DNA of 56,568 nt from Promicromonospora citrea. Its GTDB lineage: Bacteria > Actinomycetota > Actinomycetes > Actinomycetales > Cellulomonadaceae. A program made the translations under genes and the position numbers. How positions within the stretch are numbered: position 1 is the stretch's first letter; every line of letters starts with the position of its first letter. The DNA is taken from positions 1 through 56,568 of the forward strand of contig NZ_JABEMG010000011.1 in assembly GCF_013004695.1 (NCBI RefSeq). Direction: 5' to 3'. A model generated the notes under the pieces. That model was given only the letters and a program-made list of their open reading frames with translations, did not search any database and was not told the DNA's origin. Positions 25,488 to 34,037 of this stretch are shown here, one piece after another.

Positions 25488-27833
25488 TCATCGCAGGTAC
25501 GCCGGCCGGTCGTAGCCGCTCATCAGCGCGCGCTCGCCCTTCTTCACGAGCACCACCTGGACCGCGGTGTTCCGGTACGAGTACGACTCCGTCCCCGCAC
25601 CCGACCCGTTCCTCGCCCAGCCGAGCCAGCCCTTCCCCGCCACGTGCACCCGGTAGTAGATGTCGTACTGCTTCGCCATCTCCCCGGTGAGCCGCATCTT
25701 GTACGCGGACGTGCGGTTGCTCGCGTGGAACGTGCCCGCGACCTTGGAGTCGCCGACGTACGACCGCCAGCCGTCGCCCTCCACCTTGGCCGCGACCTGG
25801 ACGCTGCCGCTGTCGCTCCTGCCCTTGACGTGCACGCGGACGGCGTTGAGGCGCTGGGAGGTGTCGGTGAGCCCGGCGGTCGAGCCGCCGTGCACCAGCT
25901 TCCTCCACCCGACGGGGCGCATCCAGGGCTCCACCGTCACCTGGTCCTGGGTCGCCTTCTCGTAGAACGGCGCCGCGCCCGTGCCGGACGCCGAGGGCGA
26001 CGTGCCGTGGGGCAGGAGACGCACCTGGACCGCCTCGATGCGGTAGCCGTACCCGACGGTCCCGGCGTTCTCGCCGTTCTTCGCCCAGCCGAGCCAGCCG
26101 TGCTTGGGCACCCACGCGCGGTACCAGACGTCGTAGTACGGGGCGAGCACGCCGCCGTCGTCGATCCGGAAGGCCTCGAGGCGGCGGTTCTCCCCCACGC
26201 TGCCGATGTAGTGGACGTCGCCCTTGCGCTGCAGTCCCTGCCAGCCCCGGCCCTGGACGTAGCCCTTCATCGCAAACCAGTAGTCGGGCAGGATCGGGTC
26301 ACCGGCCGCGGGCTCGCCCTCGCTGAACGAGTAGCCGGCCGGCCAGGGATGGGCCGTGATCATCTCGAGAGCGTCGCCGCTGCCCGGGTCCCCGACCTCG
26401 GCCACGCCGTGCGGCCGGCAGAACCCGTAGCTGTCCGACCAGGAGGTGCCCACGGCCTTGCCGGTGGCGCAGACCTGAGGCTCCGGCCGGTCGCCGATCA
26501 CGACAGAGGTCGAGACGGTCTTCGGGACCATCCGCGGACCCGTGGCCGTCACCCGGAGGGTCAGCGTGTGCTTCTCGTCGCGGGGCAGGCTGAGGTAGTA
26601 GGGGTTGTCGTCGGTCTCGGTGGCGACCAGCTTGCCCGCGCTCAGCCACTCGTACTCGTAGGACGTCGGCGCCGGCGAGAACCCGGAGACCTCCGCCTTG
26701 AGGTTCGGGTCCAGGCGGACACCGCCGAGCGCCGTGATGGTCGCCCTGCCGCCGCTGAACGCGCAGTCGCCCCCGCAGAGGCGCGCCGTCGTCGTGACGA
26801 GCGGGGCGCCCTCGAACTGCCGGTACTCCACGGTCACGTCCCGGAAGCCCGTCCCGAGCAGTGCCTGCTCCAGGGGCACGGTCTGCGCCTGTGCCGTCAT
26901 CGCGGCACGACCGAGCTCGTGGCCCTGGTACAGGACGACGAGGTCGCCCATGGGCCAGCCCCCGAGGTCCTCGGTCAACGTGGCCGTCACCGGGATGCGG
27001 CCGTCGCCCGGGGTGGTGTCCTCGACGTCGGCCAGGGTGACGGCAGGAGGGGTCGGCTCCGCCTCGCCGGCGGCGGCGACCCGCAGGGTCCTGCGCGTGA
27101 CCGGACCGGGGACGCCGTACCGGTCGACGCCCCGCACGTGCAGGTACCGGGTCCCCGACACGGTGGGGACCACGGGGACGGTCAGCGGTCCTGCGCCCGG
27201 CGCCGGCACGGTCTCCCAGGCCGTCGGCCGGGTCGTGCTCCCGGTCAGCGCGTACTCGACGGTGACGGCGTCGCCCCCGCGGGTGTGGTTCACGAGGAAC
27301 CGGCCCGGGACACCGACCCCGCCGCGCGGCTCGCCCGCCACGTACACGGCCTCCTCGCCCAGCACGGGGACCGTGGAGACGCTCGGCGGCTGCCGGATCC
27401 CGAACCGGCACGACGCGACCGGTTCCTCGGCGAGCTCACCGTCGACGCGGAGCCGTGTCTCGAGGGTGTAGACCGTGTCGTGGTCCGCCGGAAGATCGCG
27501 CGTCAGGGACGCGACGCCGCCCTCGATCGCAGCCGGCCAGCGATCGACCACCACACCGTCCGGACGGACGATCGTGTACATCAGCGCCGTGGCAGGGGTG
27601 GGCTCCTCGAAGGTGGAGCCCCACGTGAGCGTGGCGCGGCTGCCGCCCCCGTGGAACCAGACCGGCTCGTCCGTGCAGAGCTCGCCGTTCACCGTCGTCG
27701 TGGGCGGTGCGGACTCCGGAAGGGCCGCCGGTGCCGCGGCGGCAGGGGTCACGAGCAGCCCCGCGAGCAGCGCGCTCCCGGTCAGTGCGGCAAGGGCCCG
27801 TCCGGGCGCACCGGTGGTGCCGAAGATCTTCAT
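25488..27833 (-). CDS. Secreted surface protein with C-terminal ChW (hydrophobic-W) repeats
   Basis: 781 residues. GGGAGGACAG precedes ATG 27833, followed by a signal peptide ending near TPAAAAPAAL. The middle looks like several Ig-like/FN3-type beta modules. The C-terminal 290 residues hold repeats with the ChW pattern: GRGWQGLQRKGD, HGWLGWAKNGENAGT, VGWRKLVHGGSTAGL, GDGWRSYVGDSKVAGT and KGWLGWARNGSGAGT, each with RLEAFRI/LNAVRV-like strands. ChW repeats are known from clostridial and some actinobacterial exported proteins, where they are thought to bind ligands or anchor proteins. No catalytic domain was recognised. Confidence 0.75.
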   Translation of the reverse strand: MKIFGTTGAPGRALAALTGSALLAGLLVTPAAAAPAALPESAPPTTTVNGELCTDEPVWFHGGGSRATLTWGSTFEEPTPATALMYTIVRPDGVVVDRWPAAIEGGVASLTRDLPADHDTVYTLETRLRVDGELAEEPVASCRFGIRQPPSVSTVPVLGEEAVYVAGEPRGGVGVPGRFLVNHTRGGDAVTVEYALTGSTTRPTAWETVPAPGAGPLTVPVVPTVSGTRYLHVRGVDRYGVPGPVTRRTLRVAAAGEAEPTPPAVTLADVEDTTPGDGRIPVTATLTEDLGGWPMGDLVVLYQGHELGRAAMTAQAQTVPLEQALLGTGFRDVTVEYRQFEGAPLVTTTARLCGGDCAFSGGRATITALGGVRLDPNLKAEVSGFSPAPTSYEYEWLSAGKLVATETDDNPYYLSLPRDEKHTLTLRVTATGPRMVPKTVSTSVVIGDRPEPQVCATGKAVGTSWSDSYGFCRPHGVAEVGDPGSGDALEMITAHPWPAGYSFSEGEPAAGDPILPDYWFAMKGYVQGRGWQGLQRKGDVHYIGSVGENRRLEAFRIDDGGVLAPYYDVWYRAWVPKHGWLGWAKNGENAGTVGYGYRIEAVQVRLLPHGTSPSASGTGAAPFYEKATQDQVTVEPWMRPVGWRKLVHGGSTAGLTDTSQRLNAVRVHVKGRSDSGSVQVAAKVEGDGWRSYVGDSKVAGTFHASNRTSAYKMRLTGEMAKQYDIYYRVHVAGKGWLGWARNGSGAGTESYSYRNTAVQVVLVKKGERALMSGYDRPAYLR

Positions 27834-27955
27834 CGACTGTCCTCCCAAGACCCCGCGGGGTCGCCGACGACCCAGCGGAGGCGGGGGTCGGGCTGAGACT
27901 AGATGTCCGACCCGACCTGCAACAACGTCGAAGATCCACGTTCACCCGCACCGGG

Positions 27956-29242
27956 TCACGGCACGCGGAGGCCCGCCTCCCCGGCGAGCTCGCGCACGCG
28001 CCGCACCGCCGCGCACCGCAGCGCGACCTGCGACCCGTCGGGGAGCACGAGCCAGTGGCTGCGGGTCGCGAGCACGTGCGGCTCCCCGCTCACCAGCCCG
28101 GAGCCCGCGGGCACCGGGAGCGCGACGCCTCCGGCGACGAGCTCCACGCCCTCGCCGCCGCCCCGGAGGACGGCGGGACCGGGCGCGACGACCGTGGGCC
28201 CGAGGGGCGGCACGTCGTCGGGCAGCACCTGCACCGCGACACCGTCGGTGCCCCCGCCCGAGCGGGCACGGGCCGAGCGGACCGCGAACGACCCGAGCAG
28301 GAGGGCGGCGGGCACCGCGCACACGAGGAGACCCGCCACGACGGCGCCACCGGTCATCTCACCGGCGGCGACGCGCGCCACGAGCACGGCGGCCGCGCCG
28401 AGCGCGACGGGCAGCATCACCCAGCTCACGCGCCGGTACCAGGAAGCGGCCGGCGCGGGCGCCGCGCGGCCGGTCAGCACCCGCCACCCGGTCCAGCGCC
28501 TCCGGTCGTCGTTCTGCAGACCGACGAGCGCGACCGAGTCGGCGACCCGCCGCCAGGCACGAGCCGTCGCGCACAGCGTCACCACCAGGAGCGGCAGGAC
28601 GGGCGCCGCCGTCGCCAGACCGCCGAGCCCGCCGTCCCACGACGCCGACACCGCCACGAGCGCGACCAGCACGAGCAGCGGGTAGACACCGGCGCGCACC
28701 ATGTCGAGGCCGCCGCTCACGCCACCCGTGCCGCGCAGTCCGGGGAACGGCGCGAAGTCGCCGCTCTCGCGGACCCGGAAGTCGTGCTGCGCCTCGGGGT
28801 CGGGTCCCTGTCCGTCGTGCCGCCGTGCGGGCAGCGCGAGCACACGCGGGTCCCGGACCGCCCGCGACCAGGCGTGGCGCAGCCGGCGCGCCCGCCCCCA
28901 GTCCCGGCGGTACCAGAACCACCAGGCGAGCACGCCGAGCGCGAGCACGGGACCGATGACGAGCGACGGCACGTCCGCCGTCTCCCCCGGTGCCCCGGCG
29001 CCGGCCAGCACGACGAGCGGCTCGGCCAGGAGGCCGACGCCCGCCGAGACGCCCGCGAGCATGGCGGCGCCGGCGAGCAGGCGCACAGCGCCGCTGTCCC
29101 GGCGCTCGGCCCGGCCCAGGGCGTCCGCGGCGGTGTCGTACCAGTCACCGAAGGTGGCGGGCAGGGACACCTCCTCCGGGAACGGGGGCAGGCTGCGGCG
29201 GTCGCGCGCCGTCGTGCCGGCGGGAGCGGCTGCTGACGTCAT
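27956..29242 (-). CDS. Polytopic membrane protein, last gene of the T7SS-linked operon
   Basis: 428 residues from ATG 29242, 4 bases after the stop of the previous gene. Hydrophobic segments occur at about residues 45-75, 90-110, 190-240 and 285-335, mostly in pairs (AAMLAGVSAGVGLL, VIGPVLALGVLAWWFWY, VLPLLVVTLCATA). The C-terminal 100 residues are soluble with a beta-rich pattern (VLATRSHWLVLPDGSQVAL). No family was recognised. Tight coupling to the WXG100-like and T7SS-scaffold genes suggests it acts with them at the membrane. Confidence 0.6.
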   Translation of the reverse strand: MTSAAAPAGTTARDRRSLPPFPEEVSLPATFGDWYDTAADALGRAERRDSGAVRLLAGAAMLAGVSAGVGLLAEPLVVLAGAGAPGETADVPSLVIGPVLALGVLAWWFWYRRDWGRARRLRHAWSRAVRDPRVLALPARRHDGQGPDPEAQHDFRVRESGDFAPFPGLRGTGGVSGGLDMVRAGVYPLLVLVALVAVSASWDGGLGGLATAAPVLPLLVVTLCATARAWRRVADSVALVGLQNDDRRRWTGWRVLTGRAAPAPAASWYRRVSWVMLPVALGAAAVLVARVAAGEMTGGAVVAGLLVCAVPAALLLGSFAVRSARARSGGGTDGVAVQVLPDDVPPLGPTVVAPGPAVLRGGGEGVELVAGGVALPVPAGSGLVSGEPHVLATRSHWLVLPDGSQVALRCAAVRRVRELAGEAGLRVP

Positions 29243-29246
29243 CGCC

Positions 29247-30011
29247 TCACCCGGCCGCCGGGCCCGGCGTGCCCGGGCCGTCGAGGGGCGGCAGGTCCTC
29301 GGGCGCCGGTGCGCCGCTGAACAGCGGGTTGCCGTCCTTGTCCACCGGCGTGATGGTCGCGGGCCCTGCCATGGCGGCGAGCAGCATCCCCAGGCCACGG
29401 ACCTGCGCGGGATCGGTCGAGAACCCGAGGAGCATGAGCGCGGGGCCACCGGACTTCGGTGCGGCGACGACGGCGGCGAGACCGACCGTGCGACGGACCG
29501 GCTCGACGTCGTCGGGCGCACCCGGCTCGCGGTACGTCGCCTCGTACTCCGTCGTGAGGCCGAGCGCCGGCCCGACGCCCGTCTCGAACGTCTCGGTGTA
29601 CGCCTGCTCGAGGTCGATGCCCGCCTTCGCGCCGATGACGCGCCGGATGACCTCCAGCAGCGAGAGCGGGCCGTCGAAGGCCGTGACCGGGCGGACGGTC
29701 CCGATGACGTTCCAGAAGATCTCGCGGCCGAGGGCCGTCGGCCCGTCGTGCTCCGCGCCCTGGTACACGAGGCCGTGGAGGAGCACCCGCTCCCTGCGCC
29801 ACATGTCGCGCCAGGACTGCAGGCCCGCCAGGAGCCTGCTCGCGTCCGCCTCGGGCAGCGGGGTGCCGACCTGCTCGAGCGCGGAGCGGATCGTACCGAG
29901 GGCCTCCTCGGCGGTCGTGGTGCCCGCGAGCTCGACCCAGTCGTCGGGCACGCGGGTGCGCAGCCGCCAGCGGGTCGGGTTGTCGGCCTCGGCCGACGTC
30001 GTGACCGTCAC
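29247..30011 (-). CDS. Uncharacterised soluble protein of the T7SS-linked operon
   Basis: 254 residues. GTG 30011 overlaps the TGA of the preceding gene (GTGA), giving coupled translation. No signal peptide or strong membrane helix is seen. The fold looks mixed alpha/beta: TRWRLRTRVPDDWVELA, EALGTIRSALEQVG, RRTVGLAAVVAAPKSGGPALMLLGF. A Pro/Gly-rich tail ends the protein. The arrangement (small WXG100-like, scaffold, soluble protein, membrane protein) recalls ESX gene sets where a cytosolic chaperone follows its cargo. A chaperone role is only a guess. Confidence 0.55.
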   Translation of the reverse strand: MTVTTSAEADNPTRWRLRTRVPDDWVELAGTTTAEEALGTIRSALEQVGTPLPEADASRLLAGLQSWRDMWRRERVLLHGLVYQGAEHDGPTALGREIFWNVIGTVRPVTAFDGPLSLLEVIRRVIGAKAGIDLEQAYTETFETGVGPALGLTTEYEATYREPGAPDDVEPVRRTVGLAAVVAAPKSGGPALMLLGFSTDPAQVRGLGMLLAAMAGPATITPVDKDGNPLFSGAPAPEDLPPLDGPGTPGPAAG

Positions 30012-31228
30012 CGCGTGACCCCCTTCTGGTTGTCGAACGTCCCGTTCGTGTCGTTCTCCGTGTCCCACCCCATCATGCCGAGGCCGATCGGCGTGGTACC
30101 GAACCACTGACCCTGGTCGAGCATGATGTCCAGCGAGCGCCAGCCCATCTCGGCGACCGAGTCGATCGTGCCGCCCTTGGCCGCGAGCGAGAAGAAGCCG
30201 GGGATCTGGTGCCCCTGGCCGAGCAGGAACTGGCCGAACGTCGGCGCCGCCTTGCCCGCGGTCGTGGCGGCGGCCGCCGTCGCCTTGAACGTGGCACCCA
30301 GCGCGCCGACGCCGAGCGCGGTGGCGACGATACCGACGACCACCGACGGGGTGAAACCCCCCTTCCACGAACCGGCCTGTCCGGCTGCCGACAGGTAGGA
30401 CGCGAGCGTGCTGCCCGCCGTGGCCGCGAGGCTGACCAGGCCGAGCACCTGGGCGCCAGGGATGGGCAGGAGCGCGAGGATGCCGGTCACCAGGGCGACG
30501 ACGTTGAGGATGTTGGAGATGAGGTTGAGGAGACCCGCGTTCTCCGCCGCCCACTCGAGGATCATGTCCCCGATGTCGGACACCCAGTCGCCGAGGTCCT
30601 CGAACCGGTCGCCGACCCAGTCCACCGCCTTGTCCCACCAGGACGGGTCGTCGGGCGCCATCGCGGCGGCGGTGTCGAACTCGTCGAGCAGCGTGCGCGA
30701 CGCCGCGTCGTAGCTCCGCACGAGCTGCTCGATCTCGCGCCAGACGCCGTCGACGTGCTGCTGCGCCGAGTCCAGCGCCTCGCGGGCCTGGCCGCGCTCG
30801 CGCGCGTTCTGCTCGTACCGCTGGTGCTCGGCGTCGGTGGCGTCGTCGTCGGGGCGCGGGAGGTCCTCGAAGCCGTGGTACCGGCGCTCCGCCGCGTCCC
30901 GCGCGGCCTTGGCCTCACCGAGCCGCCGGTCCAGGTCGTTGGCGTCGGTGCGGAAGGTCGAGAGCTTCGTCGCCCAGGTCTCGAGCGCCCCGGCGGCCTT
31001 GCGGAACGCGCCCTCGGCCTCGGAGACCTTGGGCCGGAAGTCGTCGTGCAGCATGGACCGGAACGCGATGGCGGTCTCGCCGAACCACTCGCCCTCGTTG
31101 ACGCTCTCGAGGAGGAACGTGACGCGCTCGAGCGTCTCGTGGCCGCCGGTCAGGCCGGTCGCCAGGCTGCCGGTGACGGTGTGGTCGCCCGGGGCGGGGT
31201 CGTACCCGATGTGCTCGTACTGGACCAT
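30008..31228 (-). CDS. Putative T7SS-secreted scaffold protein lacking a toxin domain
   Basis: 406 residues. Residues 1-190 form long amphipathic helices with heptad patterns (FRKAAGALETWATKLSTFRTDANDLDRRL; RGQAREALDSAQQHV), like the N-terminal T7SS-signal domains of actinobacterial polymorphic toxins. PSWWDKAVDWVGDRFEDLGDW is followed by hydrophobic stretches (LISNILNVVALVTGILALLPIPG; VVVGIVATALGVGALGATF). The toxin at 34038 has the same WWD-then-hydrophobic layout. The C-terminus (about 60 residues) shows no recognised toxin. The ATG overlaps the TGA of the WXG100-like gene by one base (TGATG). Confidence 0.6.
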   Translation of the reverse strand: MVQYEHIGYDPAPGDHTVTGSLATGLTGGHETLERVTFLLESVNEGEWFGETAIAFRSMLHDDFRPKVSEAEGAFRKAAGALETWATKLSTFRTDANDLDRRLGEAKAARDAAERRYHGFEDLPRPDDDATDAEHQRYEQNARERGQAREALDSAQQHVDGVWREIEQLVRSYDAASRTLLDEFDTAAAMAPDDPSWWDKAVDWVGDRFEDLGDWVSDIGDMILEWAAENAGLLNLISNILNVVALVTGILALLPIPGAQVLGLVSLAATAGSTLASYLSAAGQAGSWKGGFTPSVVVGIVATALGVGALGATFKATAAAATTAGKAAPTFGQFLLGQGHQIPGFFSLAAKGGTIDSVAEMGWRSLDIMLDQGQWFGTTPIGLGMMGWDTENDTNGTFDNQKGVTR

Positions 31229-31518
31229 CACTCGCCTCCCAGCGCCTTGGCGAGGTCGGCGTCGACCTTCGCGAAGCCCTCGCGGATGATCCGGAGCTGC
31301 TCCTGAGCGTTGCCGGTCGCCTCGCACATCTGGTCGATGCTGTAGTCCCAGCGGTCCTTGAAGTGGGCGACCTTCTCGACCAGCTCGGGCTCGCCGACCG
31401 CCGACGGGTCGGCCTTCTTGATCGCGTTCAGCGGGTCGTACAGCCGGTCCTTCATCTGTCCCAGGTCGTTCTCGACCTGGGCCAGGAACGCGTCGTTCAT
31501 CACGAGGTCGCCGCCCAT
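31228..31518 (-). CDS. WXG100-like small helical protein
   Basis: 96 residues from ATG 31518, with AAAGGG 7 bases upstream; in-frame ATG 31560 has no such site. The length and two predicted helices (FLAQVENDLGQMKDRLYDPL and QMCEATGNAQEQLRIIREGFAKVDADL) joined by a turn near FKDRWDYSID match the WXG100/ESAT-6 helical hairpin. A strict W-x-G is absent; a WDYS stands at the turn. It is the first gene of the four-gene operon and probably partners the protein downstream for ESX export. Confidence 0.6.
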   Translation of the reverse strand: MGGDLVMNDAFLAQVENDLGQMKDRLYDPLNAIKKADPSAVGEPELVEKVAHFKDRWDYSIDQMCEATGNAQEQLRIIREGFAKVDADLAKALGGE

Positions 31519-31764
31519 GGTGCCCTTTCTCGGATCCTGCGTGCCGCCCGGTGCGGACACGACAAGGCCATGGCCTGCCGTTGCCGAGGCGGGTCATGGC
31601 CGGTAGGTGCTGCTCATCTTCTGCTGGGCACAGGATCGCAGCACCGCCGGAGGCCGACAACGGGGAGAACTCCCCGTCCCCTGGGTGTCCCCGGGAAACG
31701 TTCAGGGACGGACCGGGGGATCACCCGATGGTGTCCCGGAGCCGCGGTGCCTACCGTCGATGAC

Positions 31765-31968
31765 ATGAGCACACAGACCCTCTCCCGCCCCCTCGACGAC
31801 CGCATGATCGGTGGCGTCTGCGCCGGCATCGCCCGACGCTTCGGCTGGCGCACGTCCACCGTCCGGATCCTGACGGCCGCCTCGATCCTCATCCCCGGCC
31901 CCCAGGTGCTGGCCTACCTCATCGCCTGGGCGGTGATCCCCGGCGAGCGCCGCACCCAGGCGGTCTGA
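31765..31968 (+). CDS. PspC-domain protein
   Basis: 67 residues: LSRPLDDRMIGGVCAGIARRFGWRTSTVRILTAA ... LAYLIAWAVIPGE. The GGVCAGIA motif and the following hydrophobic segment are the PspC signature. PspC proteins are small membrane proteins tied to phage-shock/envelope-stress responses. The start ATG 31765 fits the family N-terminus. The gene diverges from the T7SS-linked operon over a 246-base gap in which no other gene is seen. Confidence 0.88.
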   Translation: MSTQTLSRPLDDRMIGGVCAGIARRFGWRTSTVRILTAASILIPGPQVLAYLIAWAVIPGERRTQAV

Positions 31969-32025
31969 CGCCGGCCCGGGTGGCCAACCTTTTCACCCGG
32001 GCCTCTGGCGTGTCGCGGCAGGCAT

Positions 32026-32040
32026 CTGCAAGGCTTGCAG
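32026..32040. promoter_or_regulatory. MalR-like operator palindrome upstream of alpha-amylase
   Basis: CTGCAAG-G-CTTGCAG is a perfect 15-base palindrome 65 bases before the amylase ATG. CTTGCAG/CTGCAAG elements control streptomycete amylase genes through the LacI-type maltose repressor MalR. I infer the same maltose/glucose control here. Confidence 0.7.
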
Positions 32041-32105
32041 CAAGATCCGGAAACGGCCGTGCAGCGCCGCACGCGCCCTGCCGGGAACGCCGCAAAGGAG
32101 CCGCC

Positions 32106-33539
32106 ATGACGCGTCGCTCGCACGCGCCCCGACGACTGCTCGCCACCCTCACGACGATCGCCACCGCCCTCACGCTCGGCCTGGTGGCCGGCGCCCCCGC
32201 CGCCGAGCGCGCCGAGGCCGCGACGCCCCGCCACGGCGACGGCGACGTCATCCTCAACCTGTTCCAGTGGACCTGGGACTCCGTCGCCGCGGAGTGCCGC
32301 GACGTGATCGGCCCGGCCGGGTTCGGCTACGTGCAGGTCTCGCCGCCGATGGAGCACATCCGCGGCACCCAGTGGTGGACCTCGTACCAGCCGGTCAGCT
32401 ACCGGATCGAGTCGAAGCTGGGCACACGGTCCGAGTTCGCCGCCATGGTCGCGGCGTGCGACGCCGCCGGTGTCGGCGTCATCGCGGACGCCGTCGTCAA
32501 CCACATGGCCGGTGCCGGGCAGTCCGGCACGGGCGTGGCCGGGACGGAGTTCTCCGACGACCACTTCGCCGGGACCTACGGCGCCGCCGACTTCAACGAC
32601 TGCCGCACGGACATCAGCGACTACACCGACCGCTACCAGGTGCAGCACTGCCGGCTGGTCTCCCTCCAGGACCTGCGCACCGGCTCCGGCTCCGTGCGCG
32701 ACCGCATCGCGGCGTACCTCGACGACCTCGTGTCGCTCGGGGTCGACGGCTTCCGCATCGACGCCTCGAAGCACGTCCCGGCGTCGGACCTCGAGGCGAT
32801 CAAGGCGCGCATGCGGAACCCGGGCGTGTTCTGGGTGCACGAGGTGATCGGCGCGGCGGGCGAGCCGATCCGCCCCTCGGAGTACCTCGGCAGCGGCGAC
32901 TCCCACGAGTTCGAGTACGCGCGCCGGCTCAGGCACGACTTCGACGGCCAGATCAAGAACCTGCGCTACATCGGCGACGGCACGCTGCCCTGGGACCGCG
33001 CGGGCGTCTTCGTCGACAACCACGACACCGAGCGCAACGGCGAGTCGATGAACTACCGGTGGGGAGCCAAGTACGTCCTGGCGAACACGTTCCTGCTCTC
33101 GTGGCCGTACGGTTCGCCCACCGTGTACTCGGGCTACGAGTTCTCGGACACCGACGCCGGGGCGCCCGGCGCCACCGCGACCAGCGTGCCCGACGCCACC
33201 TGCGGTGCCGGCCGGTGGACCTGCACGCAGCGGTGGACCGAGATCCGCGGGATGGTCGGTTTCCACAACGCCGTGAGCGGCACCGAGGTCACGAACTGGT
33301 GGGACGACGGCGACAACCTCGTCGCCTACGGTCGTGGCGCGAAGGGGTACGTCGTGCTCAACAACACCGGCTCCACCGTGCAGCGGTCGTTCCAGACGTC
33401 GCTGCCCGCGGGGACGTACTGCGACGTGGTCGCGGCGGCGGACTGCTCGGTGCAGCGGACCGTGGACGGCGACGGGTGGTTCACGGCGTCGATCCCCGCG
33501 TACGGAGCCCTCGCGATCCACGTGGGGGCGCGGGCCTGA
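32106..33539 (+). CDS. Secreted GH13 alpha-amylase
   Basis: 477 residues from ATG 32106 with AAAGGAG 7 bases upstream. A signal peptide (about residues 1-39) ends near ERAEAAT. The GH13 barrel shows VIADAVVNH (region I), GVDGFRIDASKH (nucleophile Asp219), VFWVHEVIG (acid/base Glu246) and FVDNHDTERN (Asp307). The opening LNLFQWTWDSVAAECRDVIGPAGFGYVQVSPP is typical of streptomycete alpha-amylases. A C-terminal beta domain follows; no starch-binding module is present. It cleaves alpha-1,4 links in starch outside the cell. The upstream palindrome points to maltose-dependent control. Confidence 0.95.
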   Translation: MTRRSHAPRRLLATLTTIATALTLGLVAGAPAAERAEAATPRHGDGDVILNLFQWTWDSVAAECRDVIGPAGFGYVQVSPPMEHIRGTQWWTSYQPVSYRIESKLGTRSEFAAMVAACDAAGVGVIADAVVNHMAGAGQSGTGVAGTEFSDDHFAGTYGAADFNDCRTDISDYTDRYQVQHCRLVSLQDLRTGSGSVRDRIAAYLDDLVSLGVDGFRIDASKHVPASDLEAIKARMRNPGVFWVHEVIGAAGEPIRPSEYLGSGDSHEFEYARRLRHDFDGQIKNLRYIGDGTLPWDRAGVFVDNHDTERNGESMNYRWGAKYVLANTFLLSWPYGSPTVYSGYEFSDTDAGAPGATATSVPDATCGAGRWTCTQRWTEIRGMVGFHNAVSGTEVTNWWDDGDNLVAYGRGAKGYVVLNNTGSTVQRSFQTSLPAGTYCDVVAAADCSVQRTVDGDGWFTASIPAYGALAIHVGARA

Positions 33540-33560
33540 CCCCGGGAGGGCGGCTGTCTC

Positions 33561-33615
33561 GCGGAGACGTGTCGCGCTCGGTAGACCGTGTCTACCCAGC
33601 GCGACACGTCTTCGC
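33561..33615. repeat. Long nested palindrome downstream of alpha-amylase
   Basis: A 14-bp stem (33565-33578 with 33598-33611) encloses a second perfect 7-bp stem (33580-33586 with 33590-33596) with a CGT loop and one unpaired base on each side. Outer GCG/CGC and a G-T pair extend the stem to 33561-33615. It lies 21 bases after the amylase stop. Confidence 0.8.
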
Positions 33616-33628
33616 GCTGAAGACCCAG

Positions 33629-33651
33629 CCGGCCGCCTTTTCGGCGGCCGG
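33629..33651. terminator. GC hairpin following the nested palindrome
   Basis: Arms 33629-33637 and 33643-33651 (CCGGCCGCC/GGCGGCCGG) enclose a TTTTC loop. It lies between the amylase gene and the opposing immunity gene ending at 33682, a likely bidirectional terminator. Confidence 0.6.
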
Positions 33652-33681
33652 TCACGAGCGATCGGCAACCACGACCTCGAC

Positions 33682-34026
33682 CTACTTCGGCGCGATCGGC
33701 AGGTCGTCCTGCAGACCCTCGATGTACTCCGCAGCCCACGGCTGGTCCCAGGAACGATCGGCAAGGACCCGCGAGAGCGAGTCAGCCGGCGCGAGGCCCA
33801 GAGCCGAGATCTCAGCAATCGCATTCAGCTGAGCTTCCAGTGCCGTTTCTGAGTCCTCCAGCGAGATCACCGCGTCGAGGGCACGACTGATGACGGCGGC
33901 GTGGTGCGGTTCGAGAGCGCTCGAGACCCAACCCGCCACCTTCTCGGCAGCCAGTTCACGGTCACGAGGCGTCGATGATGCCAGTTCGGAGAGGAGGGTC
34001 CTGATCGTTTGAACGTCGTCTGCCAT
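33682..34026 (-). CDS. Putative immunity protein for the adjacent T7SS toxin
   Basis: 114 residues from ATG 34026, which has CAGGAG 5 bases upstream; the ORF's upstream ATG lacks this. It is acidic, all-helical by pattern and without signal peptide or membrane segment: DVQTIRTLLSELASST, AAVISRALDAVISLEDSETALEAQLNAIAEISALG. The gene begins 11 bases after the toxin stop, and local GC is lower than in surrounding genes. Small acidic helical proteins directly after a polymorphic toxin are the usual place and type for immunity proteins. No family was recognised, so the assignment is positional. Confidence 0.6.
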   Translation of the reverse strand: MADDVQTIRTLLSELASSTPRDRELAAEKVAGWVSSALEPHHAAVISRALDAVISLEDSETALEAQLNAIAEISALGLAPADSLSRVLADRSWDQPWAAEYIEGLQDDLPIAPK

Positions 34027-34037
34027 CTGCGCTCCTG

